This document shows positions 55,801 to 63,563 of a DNA stretch of 64,000 bases, in pieces. Each line of letters starts with the position of its first letter. The stretch's first letter is position 1. The notes under the pieces are model-generated. The model searched no databases and was not told the origin of the DNA. It was given only the letters and a program-made list of their open reading frames with translations. Source of the stretch: Saprospiraceae bacterium (GTDB taxonomy: Bacteria > Bacteroidota > Bacteroidia > Chitinophagales > Saprospiraceae); assembly GCA_041392805.1 (NCBI GenBank), contig JAWKLJ010000002.1, forward strand, positions 3,053,001-3,117,000. The letters are read 5' to 3'. The position numbers were made by a program, and so were the translations under genes.

Positions 55801-56355
55801 ATGACAGATAAATTACGACAAACTAAACTCAATGCAATTACAGCAAAGATTTTACATCGAAAAAGTAAGTCGAAATATGAGTGGTTCAATGTGTTTTTTT
55901 CAATATTAACTGTTATTGTTCCGATTCTTTTCATTATTGCACAATATGTGACTAAAGGGACTACTTCTGAGGCTCTTATTAACAACATAAGCTTTTCTTT
56001 ATCTTTAACTTTAATTGCAGTTACTGTTTTGGCATTGTTACTCAAAATAACAGATAGAATAACAACTCATAAAGTTGGAATTAAAAATAATTTATATGTA
56101 GCCAATGAATGTGATAATTTGTCGTCTCTTGTAGACAATGAGTTAGAGTGGTTTTATAGATACGTTACAGAAATTGATAACCAAGACCTTGATACATTTG
56201 CAGGGGTAACAGATAAAACTAAAAGGAAAACTTACAGGGAAGCATTAAAAGAATTTAGCCCTGGCGATCATACAATTACTTGTCCTGTTTGTAATTCTTC
56301 ACCTTGGGAATACAAGAAAGGTGATTGTCAACTTTGTGGAAATACTAAAAAATAA
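55801..56355 (+). CDS. SLATT-like two-helix membrane protein with CxxCx11CxxC zinc ribbon
   Basis: The 184-residue protein has a basic N-terminus, two adjacent transmembrane helices (about 34-50 and 62-83), then a helical region and a C-terminal zinc ribbon CPVC-x11-CQLC. This matches the layout of the mobile-element-associated CxxCx(11)CxxC proteins with a SLATT-like membrane unit. SLATT proteins are predicted pore-forming effectors in bacterial conflict systems. The assignment is by layout only. It precedes a second small zinc-knuckle protein by 5 bp. Confidence 0.7.
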   Translation: MTDKLRQTKLNAITAKILHRKSKSKYEWFNVFFSILTVIVPILFIIAQYVTKGTTSEALINNISFSLSLTLIAVTVLALLLKITDRITTHKVGIKNNLYVANECDNLSSLVDNELEWFYRYVTEIDNQDLDTFAGVTDKTKRKTYREALKEFSPGDHTITCPVCNSSPWEYKKGDCQLCGNTKK

Positions 56356-56360
56356 GCATA

Positions 56361-56564
56361 ATGATTGAAATATTTGAAACTTGGTATAGAACCTTGTCAG
56401 AAGACCAGAAAAAACAACTACTTGATTACATTTTTAACAACAAAATCAAGACCATTAATGAAGGTTTTTTTGCTGGAAACATAGGCAAGCTTGAACGAGG
56501 GCTTTTTAGTGGGCCAATTAGTTCATCACAAAGAGTTTGTCCAACTTGTGGGAAACTAAAATAA
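56361..56564 (+). CDS. Small protein with C-terminal CPTCG knuckle
   Basis: The 67-residue protein has an N-terminal helix (IEIFETWYRTLSEDQKKQLLDYIF) and a single CPTCGKL end. It starts 5 bp after the SLATT-like gene and probably acts with it, for example as a partner or regulator. No family is recognised. A further downstream gene of this cassette, if any, is lost or disturbed by the IS at 56668. Confidence 0.6.
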   Translation: MIEIFETWYRTLSEDQKKQLLDYIFNNKIKTINEGFFAGNIGKLERGLFSGPISSSQRVCPTCGKLK

Positions 56565-56667
56565 AAAAGGCCTAGTTGTCTTTTTATCTAAAAATAGACT
56601 TTATGATAAAAAATAAAATCGTAAACAATTGGCTATCATTTGTTTATGTAAGATTGTAATGAATGAA

Positions 56668-58058
56668 CAGCAATTTCTCATGTAAGGTGTACACGTTAGT
56701 TGTTTGAAATAAAGATATATCTTAGGGCATGCGAAAAAGCCATGCTCAACTGCGATCGGAATTGAATTATGATGTTCTGGTAAAAGAACTACGCAGTGAT
56801 TTTAAAGAAATACCAGATCATCGAGCTCCCAATGTGGTTCATAAGCTATCGGATATCTTGATGAGCGCTTATGCTATCTTTAATTTAAAGTATCCTTCTT
56901 TGCTTTGTTTTGAGCAACAATCGGAGATAGAGCGTTCTAATCTTAAAGAGCTATTTGGCATCGATAAGATTTGTTCGGATGCTCAAATGCGTAGAGTCTT
57001 GGATGAGGTTTCACCAACAGCTTTACAAAGCCTATTTCCCAAACGTTTCGAGCTTTTGAACAGAAGCGGGATAAGTTCAGATTACCGGTTTTTGAAAAAA
57101 TACTTACTCTTTAGTGTTGATGGGGTTCATTATTTTGAGTCCAGCAAAATCAAATGTAAGCGTTGTCTGGAAAGAAAGCATCATAAAGGGGACTCCTCTT
57201 TTCATCATTCGATGTTGGCCGCCGTTTTAGTCCATCCAGACCGAAGAGAAGTTTTCCCGCTGGGCTGTGAAGCTATCGAAAAGCAGGATGGGGTTAGTAA
57301 AAATGACTGTGAGTTGAATGCCTCTAAGCGCTTACAAGATACTCTCTTAGAAGCCTATGGCGAACAATCTGCTGTTATTGTTGAGGACGCCTTGTATGCT
57401 AATGAACCCCATATTGAACAAATTTTGAATAACGGTTGGGACTTCATTATTAATGTCAAACCAACTAGCCATGAGATCTTATTCAAGCATTTTGAAGCGC
57501 GTAAAGCTCGTGGACAGGTAAATACTTTAGTCCTTAAAGAAGCTAAAATAGAGCATCATTTTTACTGGATCAATAATGTGGCGCTTAATGGTCAGGGCAA
57601 CATCCGAGTAAACTTTTTGTACTATGAAGAACACGCCAACGGGAAAAAGAAATGTTTTTCCTGGGTAACTTCTTTAAAGCTTCGTAAAAGTAATGTCTAT
57701 GATATTATGCGCGGCGGTAGAGCCCGTTGGAAAATTGAAAACGAAGGATTCAATACGCTCAAAAATCAAGGATATCATTTTGAGCACAATTATGGACACG
57801 GGTACAATCATTTGTGTAATGTCATGGCATCTATTATGCTTTTAGCCTTTGCTGTAGATCAAATTGTCCAGGCTACTAATAGACTCTTTAATGACATTTG
57901 GAGTGCGGCTAAAGCTAAAAATAGAGTATGGGAGCGTATCCGCGCTATTTTTATTATTCGACCGCTTAAATCTTTCAATGAACTTTTTCAAATCCTGGCT
58001 CAAATCTATGCTGTTCAGCTTGAATGAGCACGTAAACACCTTACATGAGAAATTGCTG
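56668..58058. mobile_element. Insertion sequence with 23-bp perfect inverted repeats
   Basis: The 1391-bp element has ends beginning CAGCAATTTCTCATGTAAGG (56668-56690, exact inverse at 58036-58058) and a 9-bp target duplication ATGAATGAA (56659-56667 and 58059-58067). It carries one DDE transposase gene on the plus strand. It separates the SLATT-like cassette genes from their attC. Confidence 0.93.
56729..58027 (+). CDS. DDE transposase (IS4-like superfamily)
   Basis: The 432-residue protein has a helical N-terminus (EIPDHRAPNVVHKLSDILMSAYAIFNLKYPSL), then catalytic Asp in LLFSVDGVHYF, second Asp in AVIVEDALYAN, and Glu in RARWKIENEGFNTLKNQGYH. A small Cys region (KCKRCLERKHH) follows the first Asp. 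The frame is intact. The exact IS family (IS4, ISAs1 or unclassified) cannot be fixed by eye. Confidence 0.88.
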   Translation: MRKSHAQLRSELNYDVLVKELRSDFKEIPDHRAPNVVHKLSDILMSAYAIFNLKYPSLLCFEQQSEIERSNLKELFGIDKICSDAQMRRVLDEVSPTALQSLFPKRFELLNRSGISSDYRFLKKYLLFSVDGVHYFESSKIKCKRCLERKHHKGDSSFHHSMLAAVLVHPDRREVFPLGCEAIEKQDGVSKNDCELNASKRLQDTLLEAYGEQSAVIVEDALYANEPHIEQILNNGWDFIINVKPTSHEILFKHFEARKARGQVNTLVLKEAKIEHHFYWINNVALNGQGNIRVNFLYYEEHANGKKKCFSWVTSLKLRKSNVYDIMRGGRARWKIENEGFNTLKNQGYHFEHNYGHGYNHLCNVMASIMLLAFAVDQIVQATNRLFNDIWSAAKAKNRVWERIRAIFIIRPLKSFNELFQILAQIYAVQLE

Positions 58059-58092
58059 ATGAATGAAAACTACTGTCAACAATGCCTATCTG

Positions 58093-59054
58093 GTGCGACG
58101 AGCAAAGTCGCTTTTAAATACTGTTAGACCAATGAAAAGCTGAACTTACAAAAGTCGATCAAATTGGATCTAACCTGATATATTGCTATCAGTTTCCTAC
58201 TCGGGGGTGCGTCGCTAGTAATGGCGAGGTGCTAAGCCCTGAGGACATCAAAGCTCTCCTTGGTAATCAAGATAAGCAGCGACCGAGAGGTCAAAGCGAA
58301 AACTGCTAGTCTTTTGCGGTGAGAGGAAGCGGAAGGAATGGTATGCGTAATAAATGTGAATCACTGTAAGCCTCGTTACATTGGAGCGGCGGAAAAGACT
58401 AACCTTAGAATGCTTTGGTATAGCAAGCTAAAACCGCCGTAGTCAAAAACGACAAGGGGTATGGTCATAGAGTTCGGATACTCACTATGCGCAATCTATT
58501 ATTCCCCCGAGGTAAAGGTGGACGCTAACCCATTCAGTATTAAAAGCGGAACTCGGTAAGCCTGTATCTGTCCACAAAAGAGTGGTAGGAAGGGAGTAAT
58601 CCCCGACGAAGGAGGTGCAGGTAAAGGATGCTGGAAAAAGCGAATGTCCTGTTGTAATGACAGGGATAGGAGTTGAGATTTTTTTTGGTGTAAGAACGAA
58701 AAGGGTCAACATTACTCCCAGCGAAAGCTGTGCAGACTTCCTATGCAGGTGCTCTATTACGAGAAATTACAAGGACGTACATTGTTGAGGAAAGCAAAGG
58801 ATGTGGCGATAGATTTCAGTTAAACGATTTATCAAAGCAGTGCACCTTGATCGATGCCAAACTTCTGAACTTTCATCGACTGAATGAAATTCAGGATATT
58901 CGTAAGTACATGGTGTAATATTATCGTAAAATCGAATTGCTTGCACAATTCGGTGCGCTGACAAAGGCGTTAGGAGTGCTTGAGCCGTGTGCGGGAAAAC
59001 TCGCATGCACGGTTCTTAGGGGGGAAAGGGCAGTAATGCCCCTACCTACCCGAC
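58093..59054 (+). mobile_element. ORF-less group II intron, tandem copy 1
   Basis: A 962-bp intron, start GTGCGAC, end CCTACCCGAC, with domain V at about 58982-59015 (GAGCCGTG...CACGGTTCT) and a domain VI stem GGGCAGTAATGCCC. Much of the 5' ribozyme (for example 58520-58740) is nearly identical to the complete intron at 33394. In place of the maturase gene there is only about 190 bp of frame-less DNA. It would need a protein supplied in trans. The insertion point is 12 nt after AAC of R''. Confidence 0.88.
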
Positions 59055-60016
59055 GTGCGACGAGCAAAGTCGCTTTTAAATACTGTTAGACCAATGAAAA
59101 GCTGAACTTACAAAAGTCGATCAAATTGGATCTAACCTGATATATTGCTATCAGTTTCCTACTCGGGGGTGCGTCGCTAGTAATGGCGAGGTGCTAAGCC
59201 CTGAGGACATCAAAGCTCTCCTTGGTAATCAAGATAAGCAGCGACCGAGAGGTCAAAGCGAAAACTGCTAGTCTTTTGCGGTGAGAGGAAGCGGAAGGAA
59301 TGGTATGCGTAATAAATGTGAATCACTGTAAGCCTCGTTACATTGGAGCGGCGGAAAAGACTAACCTTAGAATGCTTTGGTATAGCAAGCTAAAACCGCC
59401 GTAGTCAAAAACGACAAGGGGTATGGTCATAGAGTTCGGATACTCACTATGCGCAATCTATTATTCCCCCGAGGTAAAGGTGGACGCTAACCCATTCAGT
59501 ATTAAAAGCGGAACTCGGTAAGCCTGTATCTGTCCACAAAAGAGTGGTAGGAAGGGAGTAATCCCCGACGAAGGAGGTGCAGGTAAAGGATGCTGGAAAA
59601 AGCGAATGTCCTGTTGTAATGACAGGGATAGGAGTTGAGATTTTTTTTGGTGTAAGAACGAAAAGGGTCAACATTACTCCCAGCGAAAGCTGTGCAGACT
59701 TCCTATGCAGGTGCTCTATTACGAGAAATTACAAGGACGTACATTGTTGAGGAAAGCAAAGGATGTGGCGATAGATTTCAGTTAAACGATTTATCAAAGC
59801 AGTGCACCTTGATCGATGCCAAACTTCTGAACTTTCATCGACTGAATGAAATTCAGGATATTCGTAAGTACATGGTGTAATATTATCGTAAAATCGAATT
59901 GCTTGCACAATTCGGTGCGCTGACAAAGGCGTTAGGAGTGCTTGAGCCGTGTGCGGGAAAACTCGCATGCACGGTTCTTAGGGGGGAAAGGGCAGTAATG
60001 CCCCTACCTACCCGAC
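59055..60016 (+). mobile_element. ORF-less group II intron, tandem copy 2
   Basis: The second 962-bp copy begins on the base after copy 1 ends, with no exon between (CCCGAC|GTGCGAC). I see no difference from copy 1 in the stretches compared, including domain V at about 59944-59977, so the duplication is recent. Confidence 0.9.
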
Positions 60017-60082
60017 TCCATACTCCGCAAAGCACCGTACGGCGGCTAGGCGAGCCGTTGGCTACCATTAGAAAAAAACAAG

Positions 60083-60898
60083 ATGATAAAGCGAATTTTA
60101 ATAATACTTGTAATCACTAACTTCAGCTCGGGATTAGAAGCTCAAAGTTATCAAGAAAAGAAAGCAAAGGATAGCTTAACAATTGAATTGGTCAAAAAGG
60201 CATTTCACTCCTCGGAATTAAAAAGCTTAAATGATCTTGAAGAACTAGTCCACTCAATTAATCGATCCGAAAAACAAATATCAATAGTTAGAAGGAATAT
60301 TGAATATGGTGCTGAACACCAGATTTGGTGGGCAGATATTTTAGAAACTAAACACGAGGAACACTTTTCAATAATCATTCAAAATAGTGAGATTATAGGT
60401 GTTGAACTAGGGAGTAGTGGAATTGATAAAAAGATGGCGTCATATATCAGCGAAGAGCGATTACAGGAACTCAAAAGCTCGAAAGAAGAAGAATTTGGAG
60501 CCATCTCGTTGAGCGAAGATTTGTTATTTCCTTTAGAAATGAAATTGTTTGGGCATTGGTGTAGTATTGGTGGTGAACCACCGGAATATTGTTACCGGAT
60601 GTTAGATTTAGTAAATGATAGGAATAAAGATCAATTGAGAAATTGGCTCTTATCGTTTGATCCTGAGATTCAAGCCTATGGTGCAGAAGGGTTATTTTAT
60701 TTGCAAAAGGAGGGAATCTCCATGAATGAAGAAGAATTGAAATTGATTGAAAAACTCAAAAAGATCAACAACACCTTGATAAAATGTGAAGGATGTTTCT
60801 TTTATGTAAGAAGAAATTTTAAGGAAGATTTCAGCAAGAAATACCTGAAACGAAGATACAAATCCTACAAAAAATCAGGGTGGATATATGAAAAATGA
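60083..60898 (+). CDS. Hypothetical secreted protein (cassette)
   Basis: The 271-residue protein has a signal peptide (ILIILVITNFSSGLEAQ). The body has a beta-rich part (EHQIWWADILETKHEEHFSIIIQNSEIIGVELG) and a helical C-terminal part with a CEGC pair (LIKCEGCFFYVRRNF). Family unknown. It is the only gene in its cassette, whose start GTTGGCTACC is complementary to GATAGCCAAC at 60902 at nine of ten positions. Confidence 0.75.
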   Translation: MIKRILIILVITNFSSGLEAQSYQEKKAKDSLTIELVKKAFHSSELKSLNDLEELVHSINRSEKQISIVRRNIEYGAEHQIWWADILETKHEEHFSIIIQNSEIIGVELGSSGIDKKMASYISEERLQELKSSKEEEFGAISLSEDLLFPLEMKLFGHWCSIGGEPPEYCYRMLDLVNDRNKDQLRNWLLSFDPEIQAYGAEGLFYLQKEGISMNEEELKLIEKLKKINNTLIKCEGCFFYVRRNFKEDFSKKYLKRRYKSYKKSGWIYEK

Positions 60899-60904
60899 AA
60901 CGAT

Positions 60905-60954
60905 AGCCAACACAAGCAATGCGATCAGGAAATAAAAAATCAACTGAGTAAGAA
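60905..60954 (+). other. Partial attC fused to duplicated leader
   Basis: R'' AGCCAAC is followed by ACAAGCAATGCGATCAGGAA and then the same leader (AATAAAAAATCAACTGAGTA) that precedes the intact hydrolase at 54110. The GC-rich hairpin of that copy is missing here. Confidence 0.55.
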
Positions 60955-61502
60955 TTCCATTAAAAATGGTTTTCAAGGATCGGCCCTGCAATTTAGAATT
61001 TCAATCGGGAGGCCAAGGACTTTGGTCAACTGTAGAAGACTATCTAAAGTTTGCTAAAATTTTTGTGGAAAATGGAAGTTCAAATGGTATTCAAATTTTA
61101 AAGCAAGAAACTATTGACCTAATGTGTTCAGATAAATTAACAGCTTCTCAAAGAACACAATCAAAATTAATGGGCAATCCAATCTTTCGAGAAGATTATG
61201 GTTTTGGATTAGGGCTTGCTGTGGTATGTAAAGAAAATAAATATGGGTCAATTCCTTGTGCTGGTTCTATTGGCTCAGTAGGTTGGCCTGGTGCATATGG
61301 TGGTTGGTGGTCAGCAGACCCAATTAAAAAATCTATCTCCATTTTTATGACACACAGTATGACAGAACCAAGCCAACTTGAACAAGGCATTGGATTTGAA
61401 TTATATGAAGCAATTGATATTTTTTCAAATTATAGCAAAGAGGTAATTGGTTTCTATCCGTTATTTTCCTTAACTTGCTTTGTCTATTTCTTCGCTTTTT
61501 AA
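60955..61502 (+). pseudogene. Serine hydrolase gene with internal deletion (duplicate of the 54110 gene)
   Basis: The leader ends at AGTAAGAA and jumps straight to TTCCATTAAAAATGG, which in the intact copy lies near 54797, so about 690 bp with the start and the SxxK motif are deleted. The rest is nearly identical to 54797-55297. The stop has also changed from TAA to TAT, and the frame runs on into repeat LR. It cannot be an active hydrolase. Confidence 0.88.
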
Positions 61503-61796
61503 CTTTTATTAAAATAGCGAAGAAGTTGGAGCTATAAAAGCTAATTGTTTCTACAGCAGATTTTTGAAAGGCGTTCACTAATAGCATACCATAACTATCG
61601 GTTTTTAATTGTTCTCACAGGGTAAAAACAAACACGAATTGCCTTATTGTGATCATTGCTAATGCTACTCCCCTGGTGTTAGAGGCGCTCTATTGTTTAT
61701 AGAAAAGGAGATTTGATGAGGTGTAAGAGCGTCCAGGTTTTGGTAGGGCTGCTAGACAGTTCATTTTGTGTTAAAGCGTATTTAAAGGAGTTCTGC
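61444..61796 (+). repeat. Long repeat LR copy 5 (modules a+b)
   Basis: Same layout as copy 4, including the TTGGTTTCTATCCGTT start, the module junction GGCGTTCACTAA and the AAAGGA end, with R' GTTCTGC at 61790. It carries the duplicated hydrolase-LR unit to a new downstream cassette. Confidence 0.78.
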
Positions 61797-61815
61797 TTAA
61801 TTAGAAAATACCAAA

Positions 61816-62697
61816 ATGGATATACCAAAATTTCATGAAACATTTGTTCCAATACTCAAAGTGCTGGAAGATGGTGAGACACTTCAAGCGAGGGAAATGT
61901 ATCAAAAGGTTATTGATCGATTCTATTCTAAACTATCCAGGGAACAGCTTGAACAGAAAACAAAGAGCGGTGACATTTTAATAATAAATAGAATTGCTTG
62001 GGGAAAATCTTATCTAAAAAAAGGTGGATACATCGAATTTCCAAAGAGAGGTTATGTGAAAATCACAGAAAAGGGTAAGAAGCACAGTGCCTCCAATTTG
62101 ACATTGAGCCAAGTTGAAAGTTCTGACAACTTTTTAGCGTTCTATAATGAAGAAAACCCGAAGAGTCAATCGACTCCAACAAAAATTCAAAACGCCTCTC
62201 CACAAGACCTCATAGACGAAGGATTTAATTTGATTGATGTCCAGGTGAAAGATGAACTACTTGAAAAATTGAAGTCAATTGACCCGTTTTACTTTGAAAA
62301 AGTTATTCTCATCCTTCTTAAAAAGATGGGCTATGGAGATTTCATTGAGACATCCAAGACAGGTGATGGCGGAATTGATGGAATAATCAACGAGGATAAA
62401 CTAGGTCTCGACAAAATTTACATACAAGCGAAACGATATGGTGAGAATAAAGTCCGTGAAAAGGATATCAGAAACTTTATAGGAGCAATGAGTGGGGATA
62501 CTCAAAAAGGCGTATTTGTTACCACATCTTCTTTTGATTCGGGAGCCATTAAAAAAGCTCGTGAAGCCCATCACACAATTATTTTGATTGATGGACTAAA
62601 GCTTGTGGATTTGATGCATCAATACAATGTAGGCACACAAATAAAAGCTGTTTATGAAGTAAAAGAATTAGATAACGATTTCTTTGACGGAGAATAG
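61816..62697 (+). CDS. mrr: Mrr-like type IV restriction endonuclease (cassette)
   Basis: The 293-residue protein has the Mrr N-terminal winged-helix domain (residues 1-95, with the GRYVKITEKGKK-like stretch RGYVKITEKGKKHS). The C-terminal PD-(D/E)XK domain reads FYFEKVILILLKKMGYGDF, GDGGIDGIINEDKLG and IYIQAKRYGENKV (D...QxK), followed by FIGAMSGDTQKGVFVTTSSF. Mrr enzymes cut modified DNA and act against phage or foreign methylation. Full length and intact, 15 bp upstream of an HNH gene. Confidence 0.92.
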   Translation: MDIPKFHETFVPILKVLEDGETLQAREMYQKVIDRFYSKLSREQLEQKTKSGDILIINRIAWGKSYLKKGGYIEFPKRGYVKITEKGKKHSASNLTLSQVESSDNFLAFYNEENPKSQSTPTKIQNASPQDLIDEGFNLIDVQVKDELLEKLKSIDPFYFEKVILILLKKMGYGDFIETSKTGDGGIDGIINEDKLGLDKIYIQAKRYGENKVREKDIRNFIGAMSGDTQKGVFVTTSSFDSGAIKKAREAHHTIILIDGLKLVDLMHQYNVGTQIKAVYEVKELDNDFFDGE

Positions 62698-62712
62698 AAA
62701 ATTGAAGTCATT

Positions 62713-63045
62713 ATGGCAAATAGATGGGGAATTCCGCAAGGAGTTGAAAAAATTGTAAAACGGAGGGATACTGTTTGTGTCTATTGTGGAATTAAGTTCT
62801 CTACGGACAATAACTCAAGAAAAAGTAAACCATCTTGGGAGCATATTGTCAATGATATTCGGATTAATACTGCAGATAATATTGCTCTTTGTTGTATGTC
62901 ATGTAATGCGAGCAAAGGAGCTAAGATTCTTGAGGATTGGCTTGATAGCAACTATTGTAGAAAAAAGGAAATAACGGTGAATTCTGTTGCCAATATTGTG
63001 AAAATGGCACTTGAGAATCCACCAAGTTTTAATAAGAAAAACTAA
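62713..63045 (+). CDS. HNH endonuclease (cassette)
   Basis: The 110-residue protein has zinc-binding CVYCG and CMSCNASKG pairs around the HNH core SWEHIVND...NIALCCMSCNASKG. It starts 15 bp after mrr and most likely forms one operon and one cassette with it. The pair would act in DNA restriction. HNH proteins of this size also occur as general cassette nucleases, so the functional link to Mrr is inferred. Confidence 0.85.
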   Translation: MANRWGIPQGVEKIVKRRDTVCVYCGIKFSTDNNSRKSKPSWEHIVNDIRINTADNIALCCMSCNASKGAKILEDWLDSNYCRKKEITVNSVANIVKMALENPPSFNKKN

Positions 63046-63112
63046 GCCCAATGTGTATGCGATCATGCTGCTGTTTATAAAGAGATTAAATTTAATAGAG
63101 AGTTGAGATTCC
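63041..63112 (+). other. Truncated alpha-family attC, right border of the array
   Basis: R''-like CTAAGCCCAAT, then GCGATCATGCTGCTGTTT and AAAGAGATTAAATTTAATAG, as in the alpha site at 53318. The right arm and R' box are missing, and ordinary DNA begins after GAGAGTTGAGATTCC. Confidence 0.75.
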
Positions 63113-63225
63113 AAATCCAAGGCGCACCGTCAGCCAAAATTTGTACCACTTTAGCTTGATTTATTTGGAGTAGGTCCAGCTATCGCTCCAATGGTAGGGT
63201 ACATGGATAGTAATTTCTTTTAAAC
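63113..63225. other. Border spacer
   Basis: 113 bp between the truncated attC and the first minus-strand gene. No gene or repeat copy is recognised. Confidence 0.4.
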
Positions 63226-63540
63226 TTAGCCTGCCCAGCCTCCACCGGAGAGGGATTGAAAAAAAGAGAAAAGGACTATTGCAAAAAGGAGTATTTCCGT
63301 TACGACAAGGTAGAGGAATACTTTTTTAAGCTTGACTGGTTTTTTTAGAAAAACAACTGCTAAAGTGCCAATCACTAAAAGCTTGAATATCAATAAAGAA
63401 ACGTTAAGAGCATAGGTATCAGGGCTTTTAACCGTATCCTTAGCTAAATACTCAATATCAGTGATAATTAGAACTATATTTAACAATATAAATATCCATA
63501 ACTTGACAACATTAAAGTTGTGCGTGTAGGAGATAAACAT
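63226..63540 (-). CDS. Hypothetical three-helix membrane protein
   Basis: The 104-residue protein has three hydrophobic segments (VVKLWIFILLNIVLIITDI, SLLIFKLLVIGTLAVVFL and VFLYLVVTEILLFAIVLFSF) and a short tail with GGGWAG. No family is recognised. It is on the strand opposite to the cassettes and starts 23 bp after the end of the hydrolase gene, so it probably belongs to that unit. Confidence 0.65.
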   Translation of the reverse strand: MFISYTHNFNVVKLWIFILLNIVLIITDIEYLAKDTVKSPDTYALNVSLLIFKLLVIGTLAVVFLKKPVKLKKVFLYLVVTEILLFAIVLFSFFQSLSGGGWAG

Positions 63541-63563
63541 AGACTATAGCGTAAGAGGATCAA

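Larger units (their letters stand above)
58074..60063 (+). other. attC site interrupted by two tandem group II introns
   Basis: Left part: R'' TGTCAAC and AATGCCTATCTG (58074-58092). Right part: TCCATACTCCGC, AAAGCACCGTAC, GGCGGCTAGGCGAGCC and R' GTTGGCT (60017-60063). Joined, GCCTA pairs with TAGGC and CCGC with GCGG. The site serves the cassette that began at 55630. Confidence 0.82.

Noticed and set aside
58730..58918. Small open frame in each ORF-less intron (repeated at 59692-59880)
   Set aside because: It lies across the domain III/IV part of the intron, has no similarity to maturase motifs and simply repeats with the intron; treated as ribozyme or degenerate insert.
61345..61587. Minus-strand open frames in LR module a, similar at 55188 and 46637
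   Set aside because: They share sequence because the repeat does; there is no sign of selection on the protein, and the conserved hairpins explain the similarity better.
28259..63112. CRISPR array
   Set aside because: The repeats are few, long, irregularly spaced and separated by genes; no short regular repeat-spacer pattern or cas gene is present.
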